A stretch of DNA of 13,223 nt from Stenotrophomonas sp. GTDB lineage: Bacteria; Pseudomonadota; Gammaproteobacteria; Xanthomonadales; Xanthomonadaceae. Below, one piece after another: positions 1 through 6,736 of the stretch. Position 1 is the stretch's first letter. Every line of letters starts with the position of its first letter. The notes under the pieces are model-generated. The model was not told the origin of the DNA, made no database searches, and saw only the letters and a list, made by a program, of their open reading frames with translations. The position numbers and the translations under genes are program-made. Location of the stretch: contig DOKO01000438.1 in assembly GCA_003510825.1 (NCBI GenBank), forward strand, positions 1 to 13,223, read 5' to 3'.

Positions 1-422
1 GCCTGCGAGGGATTCACCTTGCGGTACTGCGGCATGCCGGGCATGCCACTGGGCAGCTGCCCGCGTGCGAGATTGATCGCCGCCTGCACCTCGCGCGCGG
101 CCTCGTCGATATCGCGGCCGAGCACGAACTTCAGCTCCACCGAGGTCTGGCCCTGGGTGCTGGCCGAATCGATGCGCGAGATACCGGGCAGGCTGCCGAG
201 GGCGCGTTCCAGTGGCGTGGCCACGGTGGCGGCCATCGACTCGGGCGAGGCACCGGGCAGGCTGGCGCTCACTTCGATGGCCGGGTAATCAACCTGTGGC
301 AGCGGTGCCACCGGCAGCAGCCGCAGCGCCAGCAGGCCGGCCAGCACCAGCGCCACCGCCAGCAGGATCGTCGCCACCGGTCGCTGCACGCAGGCCTGGG
401 CCAGGCGTGCGATGGGGCTCAT
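1..422 (-). CDS. mdtC: RND efflux permease, MdtC-like (second permease, 5' part only)
   Basis: This is the N-terminal 140 codons of a resistance-nodulation-division (RND) inner-membrane drug/proton antiporter; the gene continues past the left window edge. The start ATG at 422-420 overlaps the mdtB stop in an ATGA junction, so translation is probably coupled. Residues 13-34 form the first membrane helix after a QRPVATILL motif. They are followed by the porter-domain start LRLLPVAPLPQVDYP and the motifs SLPGASPE, ATPLER and VQAAIN, which closely resemble E. coli MdtC. In MdtABC-type pumps two different RND subunits form a mixed trimer with one adaptor. In S. maltophilia the matching three-gene system is SmeIJK, where this would be smeK. 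The family assignment is firm; the exact S. maltophilia name is inference from gene order. Confidence 0.93.
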   Translation of the reverse strand, partial: MSPIARLAQACVQRPVATILLAVALVLAGLLALRLLPVAPLPQVDYPAIEVSASLPGASPESMAATVATPLERALGSLPGISRIDSASTQGQTSVELKFVLGRDIDEAAREVQAAINLARGQLPSGMPGMPQYRKVNPSQ

Positions 423-3400
423 GCGCGCGCCTCTTCAGGCGTGGCGAGGGTGGCCGAGCGCCGGCGCTGCAGGCGGTCGAAGGCCAGGTAGATCACCGGC
501 GTGGTGAACAGGGTCAGCACCTGGCTGACCAGCAGGCCACCGACCATCACCCAGCCCAGCGGCTGCCGCAGTTCCGCGCCCGAACCACTGGCCAGCATCA
601 GCGGCACCGCGCCGAACAACGCGGCCAGCGTGGTCATCAGGATCGGCCGGAAGCGCAGCAGCGCCGCCTGGTGGATCGCCTCGCGCGGGGTCATGCCACG
701 CGTGCGCTGCGCGTCCAGTGCGAAGTCGATCATCATGATCGCGTTCTTCTTCACCAGGCCGATCAGCAGCACGATGCCGATCACCGCGATCAGGTCGAGG
801 CTGCGCCCGCTCACCCACAGCGCGGCCAGCGCACCTACCGTGGCCGAGGGCAGGGTGGAGAGGATGGTGATCGGGTGCACGAAGCTCTCGTAGAGCACGC
901 CCAGCACGATGTACATCACCACCACCGCGGCCAGGATCAGCCACAGCGTGGACGACAGCGAACTGCTGAACGCCGCCGCCGCACCCTGCAGGCGCAGTTC
1001 GATGCTGTCGGGCAGCGCGACCTGCGTGCGCGCCGCTTCCACGGCGGCAGTGGCTTCACCCAGCGAGGCGCCCGGTGCCAGGTTGAACGACAGCGTGGCC
1101 GCCGGGAACTGGCCGACATGGTTGCGCAGCAGGGCCGCCGGGCCCAGTTCCACCCGCGCCACCGCGCCCAGCGGCACGGTCTGCCCGTCGCTGTTGCGCA
1201 CGCGCAGGCCGCTGATCGCATCGGGCCCGGGCTGGCGCGACGGATCGGCTTCCAGCACCACGCGGTACTGGCTGGCCTGGGTGAAGATGGTGGAGATCTG
1301 GCGCTGCCCGTAGGCGTCGTACAGCGCATCGGCCACGGCTTCCACGCTCACGTTCAGGCGCGCGGCTGCATCGCGGTCGATGTTCACCCGCGCCTGCCGG
1401 CCCTGCATCTGCAGGTCGCTGGCCACATCGCGCAGCGCCGGCTGCTGGCGCAGCGCCTGCAGCAATTTCGGCGTCCAGGTTTCCAGCATCTGCTGTTCCG
1501 GCGTGGTCAGGGTGAACTGGTACTGGTTGCGGCTGATGCGGTCTTCGATGCCCAGCTCCTGCACCGGCTGCAGGTAGAGGGTGATGCCGGGAATCTTCGA
1601 TACGCGCTGCTGCAGCCGTTCCATCACCACGGCGGCGCCATCGCGGTCGCCATGCGGCTTCAGTTCGATCAGCAGGCGGCCGGTGTTGAGCGTGGCGTTG
1701 TTGCCGTCCACGCCGATGTAGGACGACACGCTGGCCACCGCCTCGTCGGCTTCGATGGCCGCCGCCAGCGCCTGCTGGCGCTCGCGCATGGCCTGGAACG
1801 AGATCGCCTGCGGGGCCTCGCTGATGCCCTGCACCAGGCCTGCATCCTGCACCGGGAAGAAGCCCTTGGGCACGGCGAAATACAACGCCACGGTGAGCGC
1901 CAGCGTGGCAACGGTGGCCAGCAGCATCAGCGGCTGGCGCTGCAGTACCCAGTGCAGCTGACGGTCGTAGACGGCGATGATGCGGTCGAAGACATCGCGC
2001 TTCGGAGGGGTCAGATCCCCTTGGGGCTCTGACCCCTTCGCATGCGGTTTGAGGAACCGCGCACACAACATCGGCGTAAGAGTGAGCGACACCAGCAGCG
2101 AGATGCCGATCGCCACCGCCAGCGTCACCGCGAACTCATGGAACAGCGCGCCCACCAGGTCGGCCATGAACAGCAGCGGGATCAGCACCGCGATCAGCGA
2201 GACCGTCAGCGAGACCAGGGTGAAGCCGATCTCGGCCGCACCCTTCAGCGCCGCCTCGCGCGGGCTCTCGCCTTCTTCCAGGTGGCGGGCGATGTTCTCC
2301 AGCATCACGATGGCATCGTCCACCACGAAGCCGGTGGCGATGGTCAGCGCCATCAGCGTGAGGTTGTTGAGCGAATAGCCGGCCAGCAGCATCACCGCGA
2401 ACGTGCCGATCAGTGACAGCGGCACCGCCACGCTGGGAATGAGCGTGGCCGGCAGGTTGCGCAGGAACACCCAGGTGACCAGCACCACCAGGCCGATGGC
2501 CAGCACCAGTTCCTTCTGCACGCCGCGCACGGAGGCGCGGATCGATTCGGTGCGGTCGCTCAGTACGTTCATCTGCACGCCGGCCGGCAGCGAGGCCTGC
2601 AGCTGCGGCAGCAGCGTGCGCACCTGCTCGACCACGGCGATCACGTTCGCACCGGGCTGGCGCTGGATGTTCACCAGCACCGCCGGCGTGGTGCCGCTCC
2701 AGGCGGCCAGCTGGCGGTTCTCGGCGCCATCGGTGATGGTCGCCACGTCGCCCAGGCGCAGCGGCGCGCCCTCGCGCCAGGCCAGCACCAGCGCGCGGTA
2801 CTCATCGACGCTGCGCATCTGGTCGTTGGCATCGAGCATCACCGCGCGGATAGGGCCATCGAAACTGCCCTTGGGCAGGTTGACGTTGGCCGCGGCAATC
2901 GCGGTGCGGATGTGGTCCATACCCAGGCCGTTGGCGGCCAGCGCCGCCGGGTTCACCTGGATGCGCACCGCAGGGCGCTGGCCACCGGCCAGGCTGACCA
3001 GGCCGACGCCGGGCAGCTGCGCCAGGCGCTGGGCGATGCGCGTATCCACCAGGTCGTGCACCTGCGGCAGCGCCAGCGCCTGCGAGGTCACCGCCAGGGT
3101 GAGGATGGGCGTATCGGCCGGGTTGACCTTGCGATACACCGGCGGCACCGGCAGATCGCCGGGCAGGAAGCTGCCGGCGGCGTTGATTGCCGCCTGCACG
3201 TCCTGCTCGGCCACGCCCAGCGACACGTCCAGGCCGAACTGCAGGGTGATGACCGAGGCACCGCCGGAACTGGTGGACGACAGCTGCTTCAGGCCGGGAA
3301 TCTGACCGAGCTGGCGTTCCAGTGGCGCGGTGATGGTGCGCGTGGTCAGTTCCGGGCTGGCGCCCGGGTACAGCGTGGTGATCTGGATGATCGGGTAATC

Positions 3401-3520
3401 GACCTGCGGCAGCGCCGCCACCGGCAGCAGGCGGTAGGCCAGCACGCCCGACAGCAGCAGCGCCACCATCAGCAGAGTGGTGGCGACCGGGCGCAGGATG
3501 AACGGGCGCGACAGGTTCAT
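419..3520 (-). CDS. mdtB: RND efflux permease, MdtB-like (first permease)
   Basis: Full-length RND inner-membrane permease of 1033 residues; E. coli MdtB has about 1040. The N-terminus (RPFILRPVATTLL, first helix near residues 9-30) and long stretches such as SSGGASVITLQF and GVGLVSLAGGQRPAVR match MdtB rather than MdtC. TM4 carries the acidic pair D401-D402 (GFVVDDAIVMLENI) and TM10 carries K924-K925, the residues expected for proton relay. The start ATG overlaps the mdtA stop and the stop overlaps the mdtC start, so the three genes form one operon. It should work with the MdtC-like partner, the MdtA-like adaptor and a TolC-type outer-membrane channel encoded elsewhere. Oddity: residues 495-505, in the loop between TM6 and TM7, are encoded by a 30-bp palindromic repeat inserted in frame. 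The S. maltophilia equivalent would be smeJ (inference). Confidence 0.95.
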   Translation of the reverse strand: MNLSRPFILRPVATTLLMVALLLSGVLAYRLLPVAALPQVDYPIIQITTLYPGASPELTTRTITAPLERQLGQIPGLKQLSSTSSGGASVITLQFGLDVSLGVAEQDVQAAINAAGSFLPGDLPVPPVYRKVNPADTPILTLAVTSQALALPQVHDLVDTRIAQRLAQLPGVGLVSLAGGQRPAVRIQVNPAALAANGLGMDHIRTAIAAANVNLPKGSFDGPIRAVMLDANDQMRSVDEYRALVLAWREGAPLRLGDVATITDGAENRQLAAWSGTTPAVLVNIQRQPGANVIAVVEQVRTLLPQLQASLPAGVQMNVLSDRTESIRASVRGVQKELVLAIGLVVLVTWVFLRNLPATLIPSVAVPLSLIGTFAVMLLAGYSLNNLTLMALTIATGFVVDDAIVMLENIARHLEEGESPREAALKGAAEIGFTLVSLTVSLIAVLIPLLFMADLVGALFHEFAVTLAVAIGISLLVSLTLTPMLCARFLKPHAKGSEPQGDLTPPKRDVFDRIIAVYDRQLHWVLQRQPLMLLATVATLALTVALYFAVPKGFFPVQDAGLVQGISEAPQAISFQAMRERQQALAAAIEADEAVASVSSYIGVDGNNATLNTGRLLIELKPHGDRDGAAVVMERLQQRVSKIPGITLYLQPVQELGIEDRISRNQYQFTLTTPEQQMLETWTPKLLQALRQQPALRDVASDLQMQGRQARVNIDRDAAARLNVSVEAVADALYDAYGQRQISTIFTQASQYRVVLEADPSRQPGPDAISGLRVRNSDGQTVPLGAVARVELGPAALLRNHVGQFPAATLSFNLAPGASLGEATAAVEAARTQVALPDSIELRLQGAAAAFSSSLSSTLWLILAAVVVMYIVLGVLYESFVHPITILSTLPSATVGALAALWVSGRSLDLIAVIGIVLLIGLVKKNAIMMIDFALDAQRTRGMTPREAIHQAALLRFRPILMTTLAALFGAVPLMLASGSGAELRQPLGWVMVGGLLVSQVLTLFTTPVIYLAFDRLQRRRSATLATPEEARA
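2007..2036 (+). repeat. GGGGTC-type palindrome, copy 1, inside mdtB
   Basis: A 30-bp inverted repeat with 14-bp arms and a TT loop: GGGGTCAGATCCCC, then GGGGCTCTGACCCC. The arms pair fully except at position 10 (T in one, G in the complement of the other). Its length is a multiple of three and it is read through in mdtB, encoding most of KGSEPQGDLTP at residues 495-505. The same sequence family recurs at 7169, 10340 and 10386. The orientation used here takes the T-bearing arm as 5'. Confidence 0.9.
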
Positions 3521-4704
3521 GCGCCGGCCTTGGCCGCCTTCGCTGCAGCAGCGGGCTGTTCGGCCACGATCTCCACGGCGGTGCCGTCTTCCAGGCCATC
3601 GATGCCTTCGATCACCACCTGGTCACCGGCCTGCAGGCCGGAGCGCACGGCCACACGGCCCTCATCGGCCGGGCCCAGCACCACGGTGCGGCGCTGCGCC
3701 TTGTTGTCCTTGTCGACGATGTGCACGTAGTTGCCCTGGCTGCCGAACTGCACGGCGGCATCGGGAATCAGCAGCGCCGGCTGTTCGCCCAGCTGCAGGC
3801 GCACGTTGACGAACTGGTTGGGGAACAGGGCCAAGCCCGCGTTGTCGAACTGCGCGCGCAGTTTCAGCGTGCCGGTGGCGGTGTCGATGCGGTTGTCGAC
3901 GCTGGACAGCGTGCCCTGCGCCAGCGCCTTGCTTTCACTGCGGTCCCAGGCTTCCACCGGCAGACCGGCCTGGGCCTGCACGGCATCCAGCAGGGCAGGC
4001 AGTTCCGGTTCGGGCACGGTGAACAGCACGCTGATCGGCGCGGTCTGCGCCAACGTCACCAGGCCTTCGGTATCGCTGGCGTGCACCAGGTTGCCGACAT
4101 CGAGGCGGCGCAGGCCGACGCGGCCGCTGACCGGCGCGGTGATGCGGGTGTACTGCAGCTGCAGGCGCGCTTCGTCCACCGAGGCCTGGTCGCTGATGCG
4201 ACGGCCCTGCAGCTGCCGCACCTTGCTCTGCTGGTCGCTCAGTTCCTGCCCGGACACGTAGTTCTGCTTCTGCAGTTCGCGGTAGCGCTGCAGCTGGCGC
4301 TCGGCATTCTCGAGTTCGGCCAGGTTCTGCTGCTGGGCGCCCTGCGCCTGCGCCAGTTTCACCTCATACGGGCGCGGGTCGATCTGCGCGAGCAGGTCGC
4401 CGGCCTTCACCTGCTGGCCTTCCTGGAAGTGCAGGCGCAGCAGCTCGCCACCGACGCGGCTGCGCACCACCACGCTGTGCAGCGGGGTGACGGTGCCGAC
4501 GGCCTTCAGGCGCAGCTGCAGGGGTTCGGCGCTGGCACGGGCCACGCGCACTGGCACGGTCTTGCCCGGGCCTGCGGCCGCGGTTGCTTCGGCGCGCGGC
4601 CATGCCCACCAGGCCACCAGACCGGCCACGATGATGACGACGGGAATCGCCCACCAGCGGCGGGAACGGGGCGGGGTGCTACGGGACGGCTCAACAGCGG
4701 ACAT
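3517..4704 (-). CDS. mdtA: Periplasmic adaptor (membrane fusion protein) of the MdtABC-type pump
   Basis: A 395-residue RND periplasmic adaptor that would link the two permeases to the outer-membrane channel. The start ATG at 4704-4702 is chosen because AGGA lies six bases upstream; a longer frame back to 4857 adds an unlikely proline- and arginine-rich tail. Residues 17-35 form a single N-terminal membrane anchor after an arginine-rich stretch. Next come the barrel-sandwich (lipoyl-like) half-motif around VVRSRVGGELLRLHFQEGQQ, an alpha-hairpin rich in Q, L and E, the second half-motif ITAPVSGRVGLRRLDVGN, and the beta-barrel and membrane-proximal domains. The C-terminus is alanine/lysine-rich. 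It is the first gene of the operon, with its stop overlapping the mdtB start. The E. coli homologue is controlled by BaeSR, but no regulator gene lies beside this one. The S. maltophilia equivalent would be smeI (inference). Confidence 0.93.
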   Translation of the reverse strand: MSAVEPSRSTPPRSRRWWAIPVVIIVAGLVAWWAWPRAEATAAAGPGKTVPVRVARASAEPLQLRLKAVGTVTPLHSVVVRSRVGGELLRLHFQEGQQVKAGDLLAQIDPRPYEVKLAQAQGAQQQNLAELENAERQLQRYRELQKQNYVSGQELSDQQSKVRQLQGRRISDQASVDEARLQLQYTRITAPVSGRVGLRRLDVGNLVHASDTEGLVTLAQTAPISVLFTVPEPELPALLDAVQAQAGLPVEAWDRSESKALAQGTLSSVDNRIDTATGTLKLRAQFDNAGLALFPNQFVNVRLQLGEQPALLIPDAAVQFGSQGNYVHIVDKDNKAQRRTVVLGPADEGRVAVRSGLQAGDQVVIEGIDGLEDGTAVEIVAEQPAAAAKAAKAGA

Positions 4705-4717
4705 GGGGCATCCTGCG

Positions 4718-4735
4718 CCCTGCGCACGCGCAGGG
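4718..4735 (-). promoter_or_regulatory. Perfect hairpin in the mdtA leader
   Basis: CCCTGCGC and GCGCAGGG form an uninterrupted 8-bp inverted repeat around a two-base loop. It ends about three bases before the AGGA ribosome-binding site of mdtA (4711-4714). It could be an mRNA hairpin affecting translation or a repressor operator. Nothing in the sequence decides between these. Confidence 0.4.
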
Positions 4736-4898
4736 ACATGTACGCCCGGTCGCGCATCACGCGCAGCGGGCAACGGGGGAGGGGAGTGTCTGGCGGGACC
4801 GCGATGCGGTGTGGCTGGATGCCGTCGCGCGGGCGACGGGGCGTCAATGGTAGCCAATCAGACCGACGAATGCTGCGTGACCAAGGTCATGTTCGACC
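4736..4898. other. Gene-free stretch upstream of mdtA
   Basis: I see no convincing coding sequence here. The mdtA promoter must lie in this stretch or just beyond it, toward 4900. On the minus strand I could not find a -35/-10 pair with acceptable spacing; TACCAT at 4852-4847 is the only weak -10 candidate. Confidence 0.4.
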
Positions 4899-4904
4899 GC
4901 TCTT

Positions 4905-4926
4905 GTAGAGTCGAGCTTGCTCGACT
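4905..4926 (+). repeat. SMAG (GTAG) REP stem-loop, left half of an inverted dimer
   Basis: GTAG at 4905-4908 is followed by an 8-bp perfect stem, AGTCGAGC / GCTCGACT, with a TT loop. A GTAG head directly before a short stem-loop is the hallmark of the SMAG REP family of Stenotrophomonas. It faces the next element (4942-4963), and the two stems are nearly identical in sequence. Confidence 0.85.
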
Positions 4927-4941
4927 GCCGTAGCCAGGAGC

Positions 4942-4963
4942 CGTCGAGCAAGCTCGACGCTAC
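4942..4963 (-). repeat. SMAG (GTAG) REP stem-loop, right half of an inverted dimer
   Basis: On the minus strand this reads GTAG, then CGTCGAGC TT GCTCGACG, a perfect 8-bp stem. With the copy at 4905 it forms an imperfect palindrome from about 4899 to 4970, because the outer flanks GCTCTT and AAGAGC also pair. Such a long hairpin between the TRIC-type gene and mdtA could end or stabilise transcripts coming from the upstream gene. Confidence 0.85.
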
Positions 4964-4982
4964 GAAGAGCGCATGGTCATCG

Positions 4983-5005
4983 GTAGCGCCGGGCCGCGCC
5001 CGGCG
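4983..5005 (+). repeat. SMAG (GTAG) REP stem-loop after the TRIC-type gene
   Basis: GTAG is followed by CGCCGGGC, the loop CGC, and GCCCGGCG, a perfect 8-bp GC-rich stem. It ends seven bases from the stop codon of the TRIC-type gene, so it lies in that gene's 3' untranslated region. The stem differs in sequence from the neighbouring dimer, so this is a separate insertion. Confidence 0.85.
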
Positions 5006-5012
5006 GAAGCAA

Positions 5013-5630
5013 TCAATGCACTTCGTCGTGGTACACGAACTTGGGCATTTCCCAGCGGTAATGGATCGCCAGCAGGCGCAGCGCGAAGCCACCGCCCAGG
5101 CAGCACAGGATCGCCGTGGCATCGGCCACGCCCCAGCGCAGCAGCAACAGATACACCGCGCCGGTCAGCAGCGAGATGATCGCGTACAGCTCCTTCTGGA
5201 AGATCAGCGGCACCTCGTTGCAGAGGATGTCGCGCAGCACGCCGCCGAAGGCACCGGTGAGCATGCCGGCGATCAGCACGATGGGCATCGCATGGCCGGC
5301 CTCGCGTGCGATCGAGCAGCCGATCAGGGTGAAGGCGATCAGGCCCAGGCCATCAAGCACCAGGAAGGTGCGGCGGAAATGGTGCATCCAGCGTGCCACC
5401 CAGGTGGCGATCAGCGCCGCGCACACGGTGAAGCCCAGATACTCGGGGTGCTTCACCCAGCCCAGCGGGTAATGGCCGAGCAGGATGTCGCGCAGCGAAC
5501 CGCCGCCGAGGGCGGTGACGCAGGCGATCATGACCACGCCGAACAGGTCCATGCGGCGGCGGCCGGCGGACAGCGCACCGGTCATGGCTTCGGCGGAAAT
5601 GGCGATGAGATAGATGATGGACAGCAGCAT
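5013..5630 (-). CDS. UPF0126/TRIC-family membrane protein, probable glycine transporter
   Basis: A 205-residue polytopic inner-membrane protein, the usual length for the UPF0126 (YicG/YadS) family. The start ATG at 5630-5628 is chosen because GGAG lies eight bases upstream and the hydrophobic N-terminus LLSIIYLIAISAEAMTGAL starts there. The open frame extends further but would run into the riboswitch. The protein is an internal duplication: GGGSLRDILLG at residues 42-52 is echoed by GGVLRDILCNEVP at 129-141. Bacterial members are described as trimeric intracellular cation (TRIC) channel homologues, and the Pfam domain is also called a glycine transporter. The tandem glycine riboswitch upstream supports glycine as the substrate, probably exported or taken up depending on level. 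The substrate is inference; the family is firm. SMAG hairpins lie downstream. Confidence 0.93.
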   Translation of the reverse strand: MLLSIIYLIAISAEAMTGALSAGRRRMDLFGVVMIACVTALGGGSLRDILLGHYPLGWVKHPEYLGFTVCAALIATWVARWMHHFRRTFLVLDGLGLIAFTLIGCSIAREAGHAMPIVLIAGMLTGAFGGVLRDILCNEVPLIFQKELYAIISLLTGAVYLLLLRWGVADATAILCCLGGGFALRLLAIHYRWEMPKFVYHDEVH

Positions 5631-5712
5631 GGGACAGGCTCCGGGCGCGGTGGGGCCGGCCATGCGCGTATACCGCCACTGCCTGCGCAATGACGGGATG
5701 ACGATGACCGAT

Positions 5713-5814
5713 GCCGCTCCCGCTGTCCTTTTGCCTGAGAGTTCAGCGGGATGAACCGCGTGCCCCTTCGGCGGATCGTGCCGGGCGTGCCCGGTGACCT
5801 CTCTCCAGCTCGGC
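5713..5814 (-). promoter_or_regulatory. Glycine riboswitch, aptamer II (gene-proximal)
   Basis: Reading the minus strand, this shows the glycine aptamer core in order: GCTGGAGAGAGG, CGCCGAAGGGGCA, CTCTCAGGCAAAAGGACAGC. The closing stem is GCTG/CAGC. It lies about 80 bases upstream of the start of the TRIC-type gene. The 5631-5712 segment contains no stem followed by a T-run, so control of translation is more likely than intrinsic termination (inference). The two aptamers together span 5713-5917. Confidence 0.95.
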
Positions 5815-5818
5815 GAGT

Positions 5819-5917
5819 CGAATGCATGGTTGGTGGGATTCCAGCCCACCGGCCTGAGCGATCATGGGAGCCTGCGCCTTCGGCGGGCGCCAGCGCGGCG
5901 CCTCTCTCCTGCATTCG
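5819..5917 (-). promoter_or_regulatory. Glycine riboswitch, aptamer I (distal)
   Basis: This is the second glycine aptamer of the tandem pair, separated from aptamer II by about four bases. A perfect 8-bp closing stem pairs CGAATGCA with TGCATTCG (5910-5917 and 5819-5826). The core elements GGAGAGAGGCGCC, CGCCGAAGGCGCA and GCTCAGGC are present. After CAGGC, where aptamer II has AAAAGGAC, this aptamer instead carries a hairpin, GGTGGG / CCCACC (5845-5850 and 5832-5837). The direct neighbourhood of the two aptamers is the classical tandem layout. Confidence 0.92.
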
Positions 5918-5923
5918 GGCGGC

Positions 5924-5954
5924 AGTATATCCGCTGCAGTGCAGCACGCCATAA
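5924..5954 (-). promoter_or_regulatory. Weak candidate promoter for the riboswitch transcript
   Basis: On the minus strand TATACT (5929-5924) could be a -10 box just ahead of aptamer I. The only upstream partner is TTATGG (5954-5949), with a 19-base spacer. Its position is right for a transcript starting near aptamer I, but the -35 match is poor. Confidence 0.25.
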
Positions 5955-5961
5955 TCCCCCC

Positions 5962-6228
5962 ATGGCCCGTCCCTCCGCCCCGTGGTTCCTGTACCTGCTC
6001 GAATGCCGGGACGGCAGCTATTACGCCGGCATCAGCACCGACGTGGCCGCCCGTTTCGCCGCCCATCTGGCCGGCAAGGGCGCCCGTTACACCCGGGCCC
6101 GGCCGCCGCTGCGCATCCTCGCCGTGCGCGAATACCCGGACCGCTCGGCCGCTTCCCGCGCCGAATGGCAGCTCAAGCAGCAGCCGCGCGAACGCAAGCT
6201 GGCCTGGCTGCAGGCCCCTATCCTGTAG
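5962..6228 (+). CDS. GIY-YIG domain protein, YhbQ/UPF0213-like
   Basis: An 88-residue single-domain GIY-YIG protein. ATG at 5962 is chosen because the domain begins at once (PWFLYLLECRDGSYYAGIS); upstream in-frame codons belong to riboswitch DNA. The two short motifs appear as LYL at 10-12 and YAG at 21-23. Also present are R31, H35, the GKGARYTR segment at 38-45 and the catalytic-type glutamate E68 in RAEWQLKQ. The sequence resembles E. coli YhbQ throughout. GIY-YIG domains cleave DNA; small UPF0213 members have been linked to DNA repair, but their physiological role is poorly fixed. It is divergent from the riboswitch transcript. Its TAG stop is part of a SMAG element. No strong ribosome-binding site is visible upstream. 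Confidence 0.9.
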   Translation: MARPSAPWFLYLLECRDGSYYAGISTDVAARFAAHLAGKGARYTRARPPLRILAVREYPDRSAASRAEWQLKQQPRERKLAWLQAPIL

Positions 6229-6247
6229 ATCCACGCCATGCGTGGAT
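6225..6247 (+). repeat. SMAG (GTAG) REP stem-loop fused to a stop codon
   Basis: GTAG at 6225-6228 followed by ATCCACGC, the loop CAT, and GCGTGGAT, a perfect 8-bp stem. The TAG inside GTAG is the stop codon of the GIY-YIG gene. The hairpin therefore begins at the first base after translation ends. Confidence 0.85.
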
Positions 6248-6300
6248 GACGCCCTGCGCCCGTGCCATGATCGCCCCGCCCCCCGTGCTGGAGCCCCCGG

Positions 6301-6732
6301 ATGTCCACGCTTGCCCTGTTGTTTGCGCTCTCCGCATCAACCAGCCCGCCCGCCGACCCGGCCACCGTCGCGGCCATCGAGGCCACCTGCCATGACTACG
6401 TCGATGGCCAGCTGGAGGCCGACCCGCAGCGCGTCGCGCGCTCCCTGCATCCGGACCTGGCCAAACGCGCGGTGCTGGGCGATACGCCTGACGAGCGCCT
6501 GGGCCTGCGCCGGATGTCGAAGGACGAACTGGTGGCACTGACGAAGCAGGGGGCATTGAAGACGCCGAAGGCGCAATGGGACCGCCGCTGCACGGTGCTG
6601 GACGTAACCGGCAATGCCGCCTCGGTGCGGCTGGAAACGCCGTGGTTCGTCGATTACTTCCACATGGGCCGTTTCGACCAGCGCTGGGTCATCGTCAATG
6701 CGCTGTGGTACCCGAAACCGAAGGCGCCGTAG
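6301..6732 (+). CDS. Exported NTF2-like protein (putative lumazine-binding family)
   Basis: A 143-residue protein with a short hydrophobic N-terminus (STLALLFALSAS) that looks like a signal peptide, cut somewhere before about residue 20. The rest matches the NTF2-like fold of the Lumazine_bd_2 type: TVAAIEATCHDYVDGQLEAD, SLHPDLAKRAVLG, MSKDELVALT, TVLDVTGNAASVRLE, WFVDYFHMGRF and RWVIVNALW follow in the family order. The family name is historical and does not prove lumazine binding; no enzyme activity can be assigned. GGAG at 6290-6293 sits seven bases before the ATG. The next gene begins four bases after this stop, so the two are probably co-transcribed. The GIY-YIG gene upstream is separated by a SMAG hairpin. 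Confidence 0.85.
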   Translation: MSTLALLFALSASTSPPADPATVAAIEATCHDYVDGQLEADPQRVARSLHPDLAKRAVLGDTPDERLGLRRMSKDELVALTKQGALKTPKAQWDRRCTVLDVTGNAASVRLETPWFVDYFHMGRFDQRWVIVNALWYPKPKAP

Positions 6733-6736
6733 AGCG

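Noticed and set aside
212..2032. Long plus-strand open frame opposite mdtB
   Set aside because: Same reason: antisense shadow of a well-matched RND permease with low-complexity, histidine- and glutamine-rich translation.
4705..4857. N-terminal extension of mdtA to 4857
   Set aside because: The extra 51 residues are proline- and arginine-rich and precede the membrane anchor. The ATG at 4704 has a good AGGA site and gives a normal adaptor length.
4899..5005. CRISPR array or insertion-sequence ends
   Set aside because: The repeats are too few, inverted rather than direct, and have no regular spacers. No transposase or cas gene is present, and the GTAG head identifies SMAG REP elements.
5631..5849. 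N-terminal extension of the TRIC-type gene to 5849
   Set aside because: The extension translates riboswitch RNA. The start at 5630 gives 205 residues, the family length, with GGAG upstream.
5794..5961. N-terminal extension of the GIY-YIG gene to 5794
   Set aside because: It would read through DNA conserved as the opposite-strand riboswitch. The domain begins right after ATG 5962.
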